Source of the DNA: Eoetvoesiella caeni
Lineage (GTDB): Bacteria > Pseudomonadota > Gammaproteobacteria > Burkholderiales > Burkholderiaceae_B
Length of the DNA stretch: 64,000 bases
Reading direction: 5' to 3'
Assembly (NCBI RefSeq): GCF_003315175.1
Contig: NZ_QNRQ01000003.1
Coordinates: 1 to 64,000 of the forward strand
The notes under the pieces are model-generated. The model searched no databases. It saw nothing but the letters and a program-made list of their open reading frames with translations, and was not told the DNA's origin. The translations under genes and the position numbers were made by a program. Of this stretch, positions 17,725 through 27,645 are shown piece by piece; position 1 is the first letter of the stretch, and every line of letters begins with the position of its first letter.

Positions 17725-17825
17725 ATACTATCGCTATCCCTAGCTACAGTTTAATTTAGTTCTGAATCATAATGATTAAATCCCATAATCAACTACCAAC
17801 TACCACTAGGCAGGAAGCAATCCCG

Positions 17826-19817
17826 ATGGCAATCAATCAAGGCGACGAACTCTGGCGTCCCAGTTCCGAACAAATCAGCGCAACGCGCCTGGCGGACTAT
17901 ATGCAGTGGCTTGCCACGCAGCGAGGCCGAAATCTCGATGATTACCAATCCTTGTGGCAATGGTCGGTCGACGACCTGGACGGCTTCTGGTCGTCCATTT
18001 GGCAGTTCTTCAGCATTCAAGCCGACGGTGATCCCTCGCGGGTGCTGGCCGCGCGCAGCATGCCCGGCGCGCAATGGTTTCCGGATACCAGGCTGAATTA
18101 TGCCGAACATGTTTTTCGCAATGCGTCGTCAGACCGCCCCGCCCTGATCTCGCGCTACGAAAACCGGCCTTTACGAGAGGTTTCATGGGCGCAGCTGGAA
18201 CAAAGTACCGGCGCGCTGGCCGCGCGCCTGCGGGAAATGGGCGTGCAGGCGGGCGACCGCGTGGTTTCTTATATGCCCAATCTGCCCGAAACCGTTATTG
18301 CGTTTCTGGCCTGTGCCAGCATAGGCGCCATCTGGTCCAGTTGCTCGCCCGAAATGGGCGTGTCCGTGGTGGTGGACCGCTTCCAGCAAATCGCGCCCAA
18401 GGTCATGTTCGCCGTCGACAGCTACAGTTATAACGGCAAAGTGCATGATCGCAGCGCGGTCGTAACCGAACTGATCGAAAAGCTGCCTTCCATAGAAACC
18501 GTGGTGCATGTGGCCGGCCCCAGCGCAGCGCCGCAAGTTCCGGCATGGCCGTCAGCCGTATCCTGGGAGGACGCCACGGCGCGGCCGGCGCAAATGGAAT
18601 ATACCCGCCTGCCGTTCGATCATCCTCTTTGGATAGTCTATTCGTCCGGCACCACGGGCATGCCCAAAGCCATGGTGCACGGCCACGGCGGCATCGTGCT
18701 TACGCACTTGAAAACCATGCAGCTACAGCACGATGTGCGCCCCGGCGACCGCTTTATGTTCCTGGGCAGCACGGGCTGGATAGTCTGGAACCTGATGGTC
18801 GGCGGCCTGCTTTCGGGCGCAACCGTCATCCAGTACGACGGCAACCCGACCTGGCCCGATGCGTCCACGTTGTGGCGTTTTATCGACGAGCAGGCCATTA
18901 CACATTTCGGCTGCGGCGCGGCGTTCCTTATCCAGAACATGAAGGAAGGCCTGGTGCCTAACCGCGACGCCCTCTTCGACGCGCTGCGAACCATTACCTC
19001 CACCGGTTCGCCGCTGCCGCTGGACGCCTATGAATGGGTCTATGCCAATGTCAAGGCCGACCTCTGGCTGGCCTCTATCAGCGGCGGTACTGATATCGCT
19101 TCGGGTTTTGTTGCCAGCGCACCTAATTTGCCCGTCAATGCCGGCGAAATCCAATGCCGCGAACTTGGCGTGGCCGCCTATGCCTTTAACGAGGCCGGCA
19201 AGCCCGTGCTGAACGAAGTCGGCGAGCTGGTCATTACCCAGCCCATGCCGTCCATGCCTTTATATTTCTGGGCGGACGAAGGCGGCAAACGCTACCGCGA
19301 AAGCTACTTCGAAGAATTCGACGGCGTCTGGCGCCATGGCGACTGGATTCTTTTCACCGAGCGCGGAACTTCGATCATTTACGGCCGTTCGGACACGACC
19401 ATCAACCGCTATGGCATACGCATGGGCACCGCCGAAATCTACCGCGTGGTGGAAGAGCTGCCCGAAGTCAAGGACAGCCTGGTCGTGGACCTTGAGTACC
19501 TGGGACGACCTTCTTTCATGCCGTTGTTCGTGGTGACGGCCCCAGGCGTCGAATTAAGCGATGAGCTGAAGACACGTATAAAGAACCAGGTGCGTACCAA
19601 GGCCTCGGCCCGCCATGTACCCAACGAAATCTATCAGGTAAGCGAAATTCCACGAACCTTGACGGGCAAGAAAATGGAATTGCCGGTACGCAAGCTGCTG
19701 CTGGGGGCGCCCGCTGAGAAAGTAGCCAGTCCCGACGCCATGTCCAACCCTCAAAGCATGCAGTATTTTATTGAGTTTGCCCAATGGTTTGCCGGACAGC
19801 AGGCCGAACCGGTTTGA
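17826..19817 (+). CDS. Acetoacetyl-CoA synthetase
   Basis: 663 residues, ANL-superfamily adenylating enzyme of the acetoacetate-CoA ligase type: acetoacetate + ATP + CoA to acetoacetyl-CoA. Seen are the adenylation P-loop YSSGTTGMPKAMVHG, the WADEGGKRYRESYFEEFDGVWRHGDW region typical by pattern of this subfamily, the hinge Asp in GRSDTTINRYGIR, and the C-terminal catalytic lysine in RTLTGKKMELPVRK. The enzyme lets cells use ketone bodies or recycle polyhydroxybutyrate carbon. Start at 17826 has AGGAAG upstream; a frame opening at 17772 adds 18 residues. It is followed 70 bases later by a MarR-type regulator on the same strand. Confidence 0.87.
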   Translation: MAINQGDELWRPSSEQISATRLADYMQWLATQRGRNLDDYQSLWQWSVDDLDGFWSSIWQFFSIQADGDPSRVLAARSMPGAQWFPDTRLNYAEHVFRNASSDRPALISRYENRPLREVSWAQLEQSTGALAARLREMGVQAGDRVVSYMPNLPETVIAFLACASIGAIWSSCSPEMGVSVVVDRFQQIAPKVMFAVDSYSYNGKVHDRSAVVTELIEKLPSIETVVHVAGPSAAPQVPAWPSAVSWEDATARPAQMEYTRLPFDHPLWIVYSSGTTGMPKAMVHGHGGIVLTHLKTMQLQHDVRPGDRFMFLGSTGWIVWNLMVGGLLSGATVIQYDGNPTWPDASTLWRFIDEQAITHFGCGAAFLIQNMKEGLVPNRDALFDALRTITSTGSPLPLDAYEWVYANVKADLWLASISGGTDIASGFVASAPNLPVNAGEIQCRELGVAAYAFNEAGKPVLNEVGELVITQPMPSMPLYFWADEGGKRYRESYFEEFDGVWRHGDWILFTERGTSIIYGRSDTTINRYGIRMGTAEIYRVVEELPEVKDSLVVDLEYLGRPSFMPLFVVTAPGVELSDELKTRIKNQVRTKASARHVPNEIYQVSEIPRTLTGKKMELPVRKLLLGAPAEKVASPDAMSNPQSMQYFIEFAQWFAGQQAEPV

Positions 19818-19887
19818 GGGCGCGACGCGGCTGTCGATTCAGCCGCCCTCCATCCGGCCAAACAGGACACCGGTATCAGAAGCAGGC

Positions 19888-20355
19888 ATGAAAGCAAAAT
19901 TTGATCTCTCTGAGGACCAGAACGAGGCCGAGTTGAATCAAAACATGATGGCCAGCCTCGTGGGCTACCACTGCCGCCGCGCCTCCGCGGCGCTGGACCC
20001 GTTTTCCCATCCGCGAATGGCGGCATTTCATTTGCGCCCCGGCGACTTTGCGGTACTTAGCCTGTTGCGCGCCAATCCCGACGTAAGCCAGAAACGCGTT
20101 GCGGAAGGCATAGGTGTTTCGGCCCCCAACCTGGCCCCCATACTGGACCGGCTTGAGTCGCGGGGACTGATCGCCCGCGAGCGCAGTCTTAGCGATAAAC
20201 GCGTACAAACATTGTCGTTGACCGTAGACGGCCTGCCACTTTGCCGCGAAGCCGAAAAAACCGCGGCGGCACTGGAAAGCGAAGCGACTGCAATGCTAAA
20301 CGGCGCCGAGCGGCGTCAGCTTATTGCCTTGTTGCAGAAAGTCTACGTGAAATAA
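19888..20355 (+). CDS. MarR family transcriptional regulator
   Basis: 155 residues. Winged helix-turn-helix of MarR type: LRPGDFAVLSLLRANPDVSQ leads into the recognition helix region VSAPNLAPILDRLESRGLI, followed by the wing ERSLSDKRVQTLSLT. MarR proteins are dimeric repressors relieved by small aromatic or phenolic ligands, or by oxidation. The start at 19888 was chosen because upstream sequence of the longer frame overlaps the synthetase coding region. It may regulate the synthetase gene it follows. Confidence 0.85.
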   Translation: MKAKFDLSEDQNEAELNQNMMASLVGYHCRRASAALDPFSHPRMAAFHLRPGDFAVLSLLRANPDVSQKRVAEGIGVSAPNLAPILDRLESRGLIARERSLSDKRVQTLSLTVDGLPLCREAEKTAAALESEATAMLNGAERRQLIALLQKVYVK

Positions 20356-20563
20356 ACGCCAGCAGAAAAGCATGATCCCGAAGGCGGCATGCCGGTCTTT
20401 ACGGCGGCCCTTGATATTAATCATGACTGCAAAACGCAATTTCTTTAAGATGAAACAAAGCGCTGAGGGCGGGCTGGCGATTTGGGCACATTCCTGCCAA
20501 CCGGCGCAAGGCGCTTATACCGCACCCATTTTATTGTTTCCTTTTTGAAAACCAAGGCTCCCC

Positions 20564-20989
20564 ATGACTGCATTACTTGTTCCCGTCGACGGCTCCCCAT
20601 CCTCGTTGAATGCGCTTCAGGCCGCGTTGAATTTTCTAAAGAACGACACGTCGGCCCGGTTGCACGTTATTTCCGTACAGCCTCCCATACTGTCGGGTAA
20701 CGTGAAGCGTTTCGTTCCGGCAGAAACCATAGACGATTACTACAACGAAGAAGGCGAAAAGGCGTTGGCGTCGGCGCGCGAAATGCTTGAAAAGTCCGGG
20801 GCCGCGGCAAATGTCAGCGTCCAGGTCGGCCCTGTTGCAGAGACCGTCGTCGAATATGCCAAGTCGCATCAATGCGATCACATCGTGATGGGCACGCGCG
20901 GAATGGGCTATATCAAAGGGCTGGTCCTGGGGTCGATCACAACCAAGGTACTCAGCCTGACCGATCTTCCCGTTACCTTGATCAAATAG
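20564..20989 (+). CDS. Universal stress protein, ATP-binding UspA type
   Basis: 141 residues, single Usp domain. N-terminal LLVPVDGSPSSLNAL and the C-terminal ATP-binding pattern G-2x-G-9x-G(S/T), visible as GTRGMGYIKGLVLGSIT, place it among ATP-binding Usp proteins. Cytoplasmic; induced in many bacteria by starvation, redox or respiratory stress. Monocistronic; a short hairpin follows. Confidence 0.9.
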   Translation: MTALLVPVDGSPSSLNALQAALNFLKNDTSARLHVISVQPPILSGNVKRFVPAETIDDYYNEEGEKALASAREMLEKSGAAANVSVQVGPVAETVVEYAKSHQCDHIVMGTRGMGYIKGLVLGSITTKVLSLTDLPVTLIK

Positions 20990-21000
20990 TACCGGCTCTG

Positions 21001-21018
21001 GGCGGTGCGGACACCGCC
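21001..21018. terminator. Hairpin between convergent genes
   Basis: GGCGGTG (21001-21007), loop CGGA, CACCGCC (21012-21018). The stem is stable but no T-run follows on either strand, so it may only assist termination between the stress protein gene and the slipin gene that converges on it. Confidence 0.35.
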
Positions 21019-21036
21019 TGGGCCAATGCGGGCGCC

Positions 21037-21894
21037 TCAGGCAACGGGGTCGATTCTTCGGGGCAAGTCGGGCTGCAGCGGCGGGGTCTCCGGCGCGGGC
21101 GGTACCGTCGGCGTGCTGGGCGCGGCCCTGCGCTCCATCAAGCCAGACAATAAGTCGACCGGCACCGGGAAGATCAGCGTCGAAGACTTGTCGCCAGCGA
21201 CCTGCGTCAATGTCTGCAAATAACGCAATTGCATTGCCGAAGGCTGCCGCGCCAAGGTTTCCGCGGCTTCCATCAGAGCCTGCGCCGCCTGCTTTTCGCC
21301 TTCGGCATGAATGACTTTGGCGCGACGCTCACGCTCGGCCTCGGCCTGGCGCGCAATGGCACGTATCATGTTCTCGTTCAAGTCGATGTGCTTGATTTCC
21401 ACATTGGTCACCTTGATACCCCATGAGTCGGTTTGCTCATCCAGTATTTTCTGTACATCCAGATTCAGCTTTTCGCGCTCGGAGAGCATTTCGTCCAGCT
21501 CGTGCTTGCCCAACACGGCACGCAGCGTAGTCTGCGCAAGCTGGCTGGTGGCCTCCAGGTAGCGTTCGACTTGGATAATGGCCTTCTCAGGCGAGATCAC
21601 GCGAAAATACAGTACCGCGTTCACCTTGACTGAAACGTTGTCGCGTGAAATGACGTCCTGGCTGGGCACGTCCATGGTGACCACGCGCAAGTCCACCCGG
21701 ACCATTTGCTGCACTCCAGGAATTATGAAAATCAGGCCCGGGCCTTTTACCTTGGTGAAGCGGCCCAGTGTAAAAATAACGCCGCGCTGGTATTCGCGCA
21801 GAATCTTTAGCGCATTGAACAACACCAGCAGAATAATGACCACGATGGTCAGCAAACCGATGTTCAGACCATAAAAACTGAAGATATAAGGCAT
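21037..21894 (-). CDS. Slipin / stomatin-like SPFH protein
   Basis: 285 residues. An N-terminal membrane hairpin (residues ~8-28) is followed by the SPFH/band 7 domain: [23 protein letters not shown] by pattern, [20 protein letters not shown] and [20 protein letters not shown]. The C-terminal coiled-coil region ([20 protein letters not shown]) drives oligomerisation. Slipins form ring-like assemblies in detergent-resistant membrane zones. It lies 56 bases after nfeD on the same strand; slipin and NfeD are a recurrent operon in which the NfeD protease is thought to cleave the stomatin C-terminus. AGGAG ribosome site. Confidence 0.9.
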   Translation of the reverse strand: MPYIFSFYGLNIGLLTIVVIILLVLFNALKILREYQRGVIFTLGRFTKVKGPGLIFIIPGVQQMVRVDLRVVTMDVPSQDVISRDNVSVKVNAVLYFRVISPEKAIIQVERYLEATSQLAQTTLRAVLGKHELDEMLSEREKLNLDVQKILDEQTDSWGIKVTNVEIKHIDLNENMIRAIARQAEAERERRAKVIHAEGEKQAAQALMEAAETLARQPSAMQLRYLQTLTQVAGDKSSTLIFPVPVDLLSGLMERRAAPSTPTVPPAPETPPLQPDLPRRIDPVA

Positions 21895-21950
21895 GTGTAT
21901 TTCTCCTTTTCGCGGCCGGCCTCAGGGCTTGCGGCAAAATTGAAATGAAA

Positions 21951-23405
21951 TCAAGGCCCAGCCTTGATACGCTCGACGAGAAGGGTTAGCCCGTCAAGGG
22001 CCTTGACGCGCACTTGGTCTCCCTCTTGCAGTGAATCGGGGCATCGAACCCGCCAACTTTCGCCATGGATACTGGCATAGACGGCCGTTCGCCCAACCGA
22101 GGCCACGACTCCCTCTTGACCCAGCATGTCTTCACGGCCGCTTACGACCGGATGCTTGTGGGCCCGGGCGGCCACGGCGCCCACAATAATCAAAAACGCC
22201 ACGCTGCACAGAGCCACGGCAACCAGAAAAGGTATGGACAAATCGAACTCCGGAATGCCCGTATCGGTCAGGAACAGGCCGCCTAAAACAAATGCCACGA
22301 CACCACCGGCCCCGATAACGCCGAAGCTGGGCAGGAAGGCCTCGGCGACCATCAATGATATGCCAAGCGCAAGCAGTCCTACTCCAGTCCAACTGACAGG
22401 CAGCAACTGGAAGGCATACAGGCCTAGCAACAAGCATATAAAGCCCGCCACGCCGGGCAAGGCCAGGCCCGGGTTGAGCATCTCGTAGAACAAGCCATAG
22501 ATGCCCACCATCAGCAGCACCAGCGCCACCTGCGGGTTAGCGATAAGAGCCAGCAACTGATAACGCCAGCCCGGCTCTATGGTCTGGATGCGCGCATCAA
22601 GCGTATGCAGCACCGTGGTGCCCGTAGTCAGCTTCACTTCCCGCCCATCAACCTGCTTGAGCAAGTCGCCCAGGTCGCTGGCGACGAAATCGACGACATG
22701 GGCATCCAGCGCCTCGGAGGCCGACATGCTGGCGGCGTCCCGCACGGCGCTTTCGGCGAACTTGATATTGCGTCCACGCAATTGCGCCAGGCTGCGTATG
22801 TAGGCGGCGGCGTCATTGGTGACCTTGTTCATCATCGTGTCGCCGTGTGCCGCCGACGTCCCGGCCTTGGCATCTTTAGCGGGAGTATCGCCTTCGTCGC
22901 CGCCTTGTTGCGCTTTGGGCGCAGTGGCAGGCGTTGCCGGCACGGCCGGCTGCGGCGAGCCGCCGATTTGGACCGGCGAAGCCGCTCCCAGATTGCTGGC
23001 CGGCGTCATGGCCGCGATATGGCTGGCATACAGAATGAATGTGCCTGCGCTGGCCGCCCGCGCGCCCGCGGGCCCGACAAAAGTGGCGACAGGCACGGGC
23101 GAAGCCAGGATCTGGCGGACAACGGTGCGCATGGAGGTATCCAGGCCGCCGGGCGTGTCAAGCTGTATGACGAATAGCTCGGCTTTGTCCTTGGCCGCTT
23201 GCTCAAGGCCCCGCACAATAAAATCGGCGCTGGCCGGGCTGATAATGCCGTCGACTCGTACCTCGACAACCAAAGGCGTGCTGGGCTGGGCGAACCCTTT
23301 ATATGCATTTATAGCGGCGAATAGCGCAAGCGCCATGAACGACAACAACCGCATCAGGCTGATGCAGGGGCTGCGTGAAGAGGGTCGCGGGAGTACCCTG
23401 CGCAT
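21951..23405 (-). CDS. NfeD-family membrane serine protease
   Basis: 484 residues, the long NfeD form. A signal anchor at ~18-38 precedes a ClpP-class protease domain: VDGIISPASADFIVRG, LDTPGGLDTSMR, the nucleophile serine in GARAASAGTFILYAS, and the catalytic lysine in MNKVTNDAAAYIRSLAQ. An unusual Pro/Ala/Gly-rich insertion of about 45 residues separates the two catalytic motifs. Four or five membrane helices follow, then a C-terminal OB-fold (MLGQEGVVASVGRTAVYAS). It probably processes the slipin encoded next. AGGAG precedes the start. Confidence 0.88.
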   Translation of the reverse strand: MRRVLPRPSSRSPCISLMRLLSFMALALFAAINAYKGFAQPSTPLVVEVRVDGIISPASADFIVRGLEQAAKDKAELFVIQLDTPGGLDTSMRTVVRQILASPVPVATFVGPAGARAASAGTFILYASHIAAMTPASNLGAASPVQIGGSPQPAVPATPATAPKAQQGGDEGDTPAKDAKAGTSAAHGDTMMNKVTNDAAAYIRSLAQLRGRNIKFAESAVRDAASMSASEALDAHVVDFVASDLGDLLKQVDGREVKLTTGTTVLHTLDARIQTIEPGWRYQLLALIANPQVALVLLMVGIYGLFYEMLNPGLALPGVAGFICLLLGLYAFQLLPVSWTGVGLLALGISLMVAEAFLPSFGVIGAGGVVAFVLGGLFLTDTGIPEFDLSIPFLVAVALCSVAFLIIVGAVAARAHKHPVVSGREDMLGQEGVVASVGRTAVYASIHGESWRVRCPDSLQEGDQVRVKALDGLTLLVERIKAGP

Positions 23406-23494
23406 GTGGGGCTCCTAATGTTGTCCGGCACGGCTTGCGCCGTACCGTTCTGAGGCCAGTATAGTCCGTTGGGGTTACGGGCTTGCACCAGGCT

Positions 23495-23878
23495 TCAGGA
23501 CTTCCGGGGTTTGGTCTTCAGCACGCGGTTCATTTCGTCGGCCAGGATCAAGGCATGGTTGTGCTGGGTATCCTTGGCGCCGTACACCAAGGTTATGGTG
23601 GCGCCATCCGCCTGTTCGGCGACTTCGCGCATTAGCTTGCGCTGCTCGGGTGTACGCAACTCTTGCTGGTAATTCTCTTGAAAGCCCTCCCAGTGCTCCA
23701 CCTTGTGGCCAAACCAGGTTCGCAAGGCAGGGCTGGGTGCAAGATCTTTGCACCATAGATCGAACTTGAAGTCTTCTTTGGAAAGCCCTCGCGGCCATAG
23801 CCTATCGACAAATACCCGAAAACCGTCGCCAGCATCAGGGGCCTCGTAGGCCCTGCGGATTTGAACATGTTTAACCAT
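23495..23878 (-). CDS. DUF488 family protein
   Basis: 127 residues. FRVFVDRLWPRGLSKE, LAPSPALRTWFGH and ITLVYGAKDTQHNHA are the conserved stretches of the DUF488 family. Members are small cytoplasmic proteins of unknown biochemical role, some near haem or stress genes. Full length for the family. It is downstream of fumC on the same strand with a 72-base gap. Confidence 0.85.
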   Translation of the reverse strand: MVKHVQIRRAYEAPDAGDGFRVFVDRLWPRGLSKEDFKFDLWCKDLAPSPALRTWFGHKVEHWEGFQENYQQELRTPEQRKLMREVAEQADGATITLVYGAKDTQHNHALILADEMNRVLKTKPRKS

Positions 23879-23950
23879 GGCCTGCCTCGCATCTATTTCG
23901 AAAGGACCGGCTAACTGATGAACCGGCGCATCGGGCGCATAGCTGTTTTG

Positions 23951-25348
23951 TCAGCCGCTATGCGTCATATCGATAGGCACTATCCATTCGTCGTACTGCT
24001 GGTCGGTAACAAAGCCCAGTTCCAGCGCGGCGGCGCGCAGCGTAGTCTTTTCTTTCTGGGCCTTCTTTGCAATGGCCGCCGCCCGGTCGTAGCCGATATG
24101 GCGATTCAAGGCCGTTACCAGCATCAGGTTTTTTTCGAGGTTGTGCTCGATTTGTTCTAGATTGGGTTCGATGCCCAGCGCGCAATGGTCTGTGAAAGCC
24201 GCGCAAGCATCGCCCAGCAGTTCTATGCTTTCAAGCACGTTATGCACCATGACGGGCTTGAACACGTTCAGTTGGAAATTGCCCTGGCTGCCGGCAAAGG
24301 CCGTGGCGGCGTCGTTGCCGTATACCTGCACGCAAACCATGGTCATGGCCTCACATTGCGTAGGATTGACCTTGCCCGGCATGATCGACGAGCCCGGCTC
24401 GTTATCGGGAATAATCAGCTCGCCTATGCCGCAGCGCGGCCCGCTGGCCAGCCAACGAACGTCATTGGCCATTTTCATGAGGCCGCCGGCCAGGGTGCGC
24501 AGCGCCGCCGAAAAGTTGACCAGCGCATCATGGGCCGACAAAGCAAAGAATTTGTTCGGTGCCGCCTGAAACGGCAAGCCTGTAATGCGGGCGATGTGCC
24601 CCGCGGCGGTTTCGCCGAAACGGGGATGGGCGTTCAGGCCGGTGCCCACGGCGGTTCCGCCTATGGCCAGATCGTATATGCCCGGCAGCGCCGCGCGTAC
24701 GGCCTGCAGCGAGAATTCAATTTGTGCGACCCAGGCCCCGATTTCCTGGCCCAGCGTAATGGGTGTGGCGTCCTGAAGGTGCGTGCGGCCTGTCTTGACC
24801 ACGGTGTCGAATGCACGCGATTTTTCAGCCAGCACGTCGTGCAGGCGCTGGACGGAAGGCAACAAATGGTCGTTGGCTTGCTGGGCCACGGCAATATGCA
24901 TGGCGGTGGGGAATGTGTCGTTGGACGACTGGCCGCGATTTACATGATCGTTGGGGTGCACCGGGCTTTTGCTGCCGCGCTGGCCTCCGCCCAGTTCGAT
25001 GGCGCGATTGGCGATGACTTCGTTGGCGTTCATGTTCGACTGCGTGCCCGAACCGGTCTGGAAAACCACCAAAGGGAATTCGGCATCGAGCCTGCCCTGT
25101 TCTACTTCGTCCGCCGCCTGGACGACCAGCCGCGCAATGTCCTGCGGCAATTCGCCCAGTTCCGCATTGGCTTCGGCCGCGGCCTTCTTCAAGATGCCCA
25201 AAGCGCGGATAATAGGCCGCTGCCATTTGAAGCGATCGACACCGATAGGAAAGTTTTCGATGGAGCGCTGGGTTTGCGCGCCCCAATATCGTTCGGCGGG
25301 CACCTCGATTGCGCCCATTGAATCCGTTTCGGTACGAGTTGATGCCAT
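23951..25348 (-). CDS. fumC: Fumarate hydratase, class II
   Basis: 465 residues. Converts fumarate and water to malate in the TCA cycle; class II enzymes are iron-free and resist superoxide. Family signature [11 protein letters not shown] is present, as are [31 protein letters not shown] and the end-of-domain [12 protein letters not shown]. The start at 25348 lies 6 bases after AAGGA; an ATG at 25354 overlaps that ribosome site and is less likely. The upstream gene is an Epd-like dehydrogenase on the same strand, 130 bases away. Confidence 0.95.
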   Translation of the reverse strand: MASTRTETDSMGAIEVPAERYWGAQTQRSIENFPIGVDRFKWQRPIIRALGILKKAAAEANAELGELPQDIARLVVQAADEVEQGRLDAEFPLVVFQTGSGTQSNMNANEVIANRAIELGGGQRGSKSPVHPNDHVNRGQSSNDTFPTAMHIAVAQQANDHLLPSVQRLHDVLAEKSRAFDTVVKTGRTHLQDATPITLGQEIGAWVAQIEFSLQAVRAALPGIYDLAIGGTAVGTGLNAHPRFGETAAGHIARITGLPFQAAPNKFFALSAHDALVNFSAALRTLAGGLMKMANDVRWLASGPRCGIGELIIPDNEPGSSIMPGKVNPTQCEAMTMVCVQVYGNDAATAFAGSQGNFQLNVFKPVMVHNVLESIELLGDACAAFTDHCALGIEPNLEQIEHNLEKNLMLVTALNRHIGYDRAAAIAKKAQKEKTTLRAAALELGFVTDQQYDEWIVPIDMTHSG

Positions 25349-25478
25349 GGCCATTCCTTATACGGTTAAAAATCAAAGGACCAGGCTTGCATTGAGCCCG
25401 TAGTCACATTAACAACTATACGCCGGCTCTTGCAAACGGCAGCGATTAACCCGCGTGCCATCAAGGTAAGCAAGCCCG

Positions 25479-26636
25479 CTAGGCATGCCTGAATTTGGCC
25501 GCCCATATCCCGGCCGCTTCCAGCATGCGGTTTACAAAGCCCCATTCGTTGTCGAACCAGACGAATAGATTGGCCAGGTTGGTGCCGTTGACCCGCGTCT
25601 GGCTGCCGTCGACGATGAAAGAGCAAGGGTTGTGGTTGAAGTCCACCGATGCATGTGGGTTGTCCGAATACCCGGCCAGTCCGGGTCTGGCGTTGGCGGC
25701 CTCCATCATCAAGGCGTTAAGTGCGCCGGGCGTAGCGCTGCGAGTAAGGTTTGCCATCAGGTCGATGGCTGAAACGTTAAGCGTCGGTACGCGTATGGCT
25801 TTGGCCTGCACCTTGCCGGCCAACTGCGGCAAGAGGCGTTCGACGCCCCTGGCCAAGCCGGTGGAGACGGGGACTATGGACTGCATGGCCGATCTTGTGC
25901 GGCGCAGGTCCGAGCTGTGATAGCCGTCGATGAGCGGCTGGTCGTTCATGACCGAATGCAAAGTGGTCAGGCAGGCCTGCTCGATGCCGAATGCATCGTC
26001 CAGCAACTGCAACACCGGAACGATGGCGTTGGTCGTGCACGACGCATTCGAGACCAATTGCTCGCCGCCTTGCAGTTGCCGATGATTGATGCCGTACACC
26101 ATGGTAAAGTCGATGTCGGCGGCGCTATTTCCCGGGTGCGAAAGCAGCACTCGGGGGCATCCCGCCTTCAAGAAACGCTCGAGTTCGGGGCGCGAGCCGT
26201 AGCGGCCCGAACACTCGACAAGCATATCGATGCCCAGGCTTTGCCAGTCGACGTCCTCGGGCCTGGATGCATGCGTCACGCTGATGGTTTCGCCGTTGAC
26301 GATCAGGCAATCGGCGCCCTGCTCGACTGTGCCATGAAAGATTCCGTGGGTGGAATCGAAGCGCGTCAAATACGCCATGCTGGCCAGGTCCGCGGGCTCG
26401 TTGATGGCAACGATGCGAAACCGGTTCCTGAAGGGCGATTCATTCAGGGCGCGCAGAAAGCAGCGCCCGATGCGGCCATAACCGTTGATGGCCAGACGAA
26501 CCGGTGCGGTAAAGGCCCCGGGCCGCAGTCCTGGCGCCTCTTGCCCGCTGTGCGAGGCGGCCTGCGGCTGTGGAAGAAGATTGCTTTGCGTAGCCTCGTC
26601 CTGAAGGAAGAAACCGGCGCTTTGATTCATGGTCAT
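25479..26636 (-). CDS. Erythrose-4-phosphate / glyceraldehyde-3-phosphate dehydrogenase-like
   Basis: 385 residues. NAD-binding INGYGRIGRCFLRAL starts at residue ~48, the catalytic cysteine is in SNASCTTNAIVP, and HSVMNDQPLIDGYH with DLRRTRSAMQSIVPV resembles Epd (erythrose-4-phosphate dehydrogenase) more closely than glycolytic GAPDH. Epd supplies 4-phosphoerythronate for pyridoxal phosphate; a gluconeogenic GAPDH role is also possible. The first ~45 residues are a Gln/Ala/Pro-rich extension not seen in either family; no better internal start was found. The gene is 8 bases downstream of an SDR gene, so the two are probably co-transcribed. Confidence 0.75.
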   Translation of the reverse strand: MTMNQSAGFFLQDEATQSNLLPQPQAASHSGQEAPGLRPGAFTAPVRLAINGYGRIGRCFLRALNESPFRNRFRIVAINEPADLASMAYLTRFDSTHGIFHGTVEQGADCLIVNGETISVTHASRPEDVDWQSLGIDMLVECSGRYGSRPELERFLKAGCPRVLLSHPGNSAADIDFTMVYGINHRQLQGGEQLVSNASCTTNAIVPVLQLLDDAFGIEQACLTTLHSVMNDQPLIDGYHSSDLRRTRSAMQSIVPVSTGLARGVERLLPQLAGKVQAKAIRVPTLNVSAIDLMANLTRSATPGALNALMMEAANARPGLAGYSDNPHASVDFNHNPCSFIVDGSQTRVNGTNLANLFVWFDNEWGFVNRMLEAAGIWAAKFRHA

Positions 26637-26644
26637 TTAAATAC

Positions 26645-27418
26645 TCAAAACGTAATTGAAAATCCGCCATCGACGACCAATACATGCCCATTGACATACG
26701 ACGCAGCCGGCGAGGCCAGGAAAACGGCGGCGCCGGTAATTTCGTGCGGCTGAGCCCAACGCGCCAGCGGATTGCGGCCTATGACAACAGGCCCCCTGAC
26801 CGGATCCTCGGCAAGCGCCCGATTCGTTTCAGTGGCAAAACTGCCGGGCGCTATGCCATTGCTGGTTATCTGCCTCGGCCCGTATTCAACCGCCAGCGCG
26901 CGAATCAAGCCGGTCAGGCCTTGTTTGGCTATGGGGTAAACGGCATCGCCAAGGCGCGCCAGCCCCCCGGCGATCGAAGTCATGGTGATGATTCGGCCGG
27001 GCCGCGCCTGCTCTGCCATGGCTTGCGCCGCCAGCCGAGACAACTGGATTGCGGCCACCAGGTCGACATTGATCAATTCGACGATTTCTTCCAGCGTGGC
27101 GTCCGCCATGGATTTACGCAGCCTTATTCCCACATTGTTGACCAGGATGTCGGGCGTGCCCCACTGGGTGCAGACCTGTGCATAGCGGTCTTGCATCTCG
27201 TGCAGGCCGGCCACGTCCATGACCAGCGGGTAGGCCGTAAAGCCTTGCCGGGCAAGTTGCTCGACGGCATTCAGGACGCGCGTTTCGTTGCGCCCATTGA
27301 TAATGACCTTGGCCCCCGCCGCGGCATAGGCTTGCGCAATGGCAAACCCCAGGCCTTGCGTCGAGCCCGTGATCAAGGCCAGGCGGCCGTGTAAAGAGAA
27401 ATCCGGTTGTATTGTCAT
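26645..27418 (-). CDS. Short-chain dehydrogenase/reductase (gluconate 5-dehydrogenase-like)
   Basis: 257 residues, classical SDR. Cofactor motif ITGSTQGLGFAIA, NNVG, catalytic Ser in TMTSIAGG and YPIAKQG (YxxxK), and the C-terminal SYVNGHVLVVDGGFSITF are all present. The overall pattern resembles gluconate 5-dehydrogenase and 3-oxoacyl reductase relatives; the exact substrate is open. The start at 27418 was preferred over 27442, although neither ribosome site is strong. Co-directional with and 8 bases from the Epd-like gene. Confidence 0.8.
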   Translation of the reverse strand: MTIQPDFSLHGRLALITGSTQGLGFAIAQAYAAAGAKVIINGRNETRVLNAVEQLARQGFTAYPLVMDVAGLHEMQDRYAQVCTQWGTPDILVNNVGIRLRKSMADATLEEIVELINVDLVAAIQLSRLAAQAMAEQARPGRIITMTSIAGGLARLGDAVYPIAKQGLTGLIRALAVEYGPRQITSNGIAPGSFATETNRALAEDPVRGPVVIGRNPLARWAQPHEITGAAVFLASPAASYVNGHVLVVDGGFSITF

Positions 27419-27645
27419 GGCTTTTTCAGGGCGCCCCGGCATCCGGCCTTGGGCGGATTTTTATCAGGGCTGGGCAAATTGTTTTAAACACCGTCTATGT
27501 TAAACGCAGAAACACTTCAATACTGCCTTTGCGCTGTACTAGAATAAGAGCCCCGGCCTATTTTTCGCCCACTTGGCGGCAAATCGCTGCAAACAGGGCG
27601 GGAACCGGCGGTTCAGGCTACAACAACTCAACACTAGGACGACAA

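Noticed and set aside
17750-17765. AATTTAGTTCTG near the acetoacetyl-CoA synthetase promoter, resembling the TTTAGTTCCG motif of the left edge
   Set aside because: A single imperfect copy in AT-rich promoter DNA, far from the array; probably chance.
23938-23970. GCATAGC...GCTATGC hairpin at the end of fumC as a terminator
   Set aside because: The stem overlaps the coding end and no T-run follows on the minus strand.
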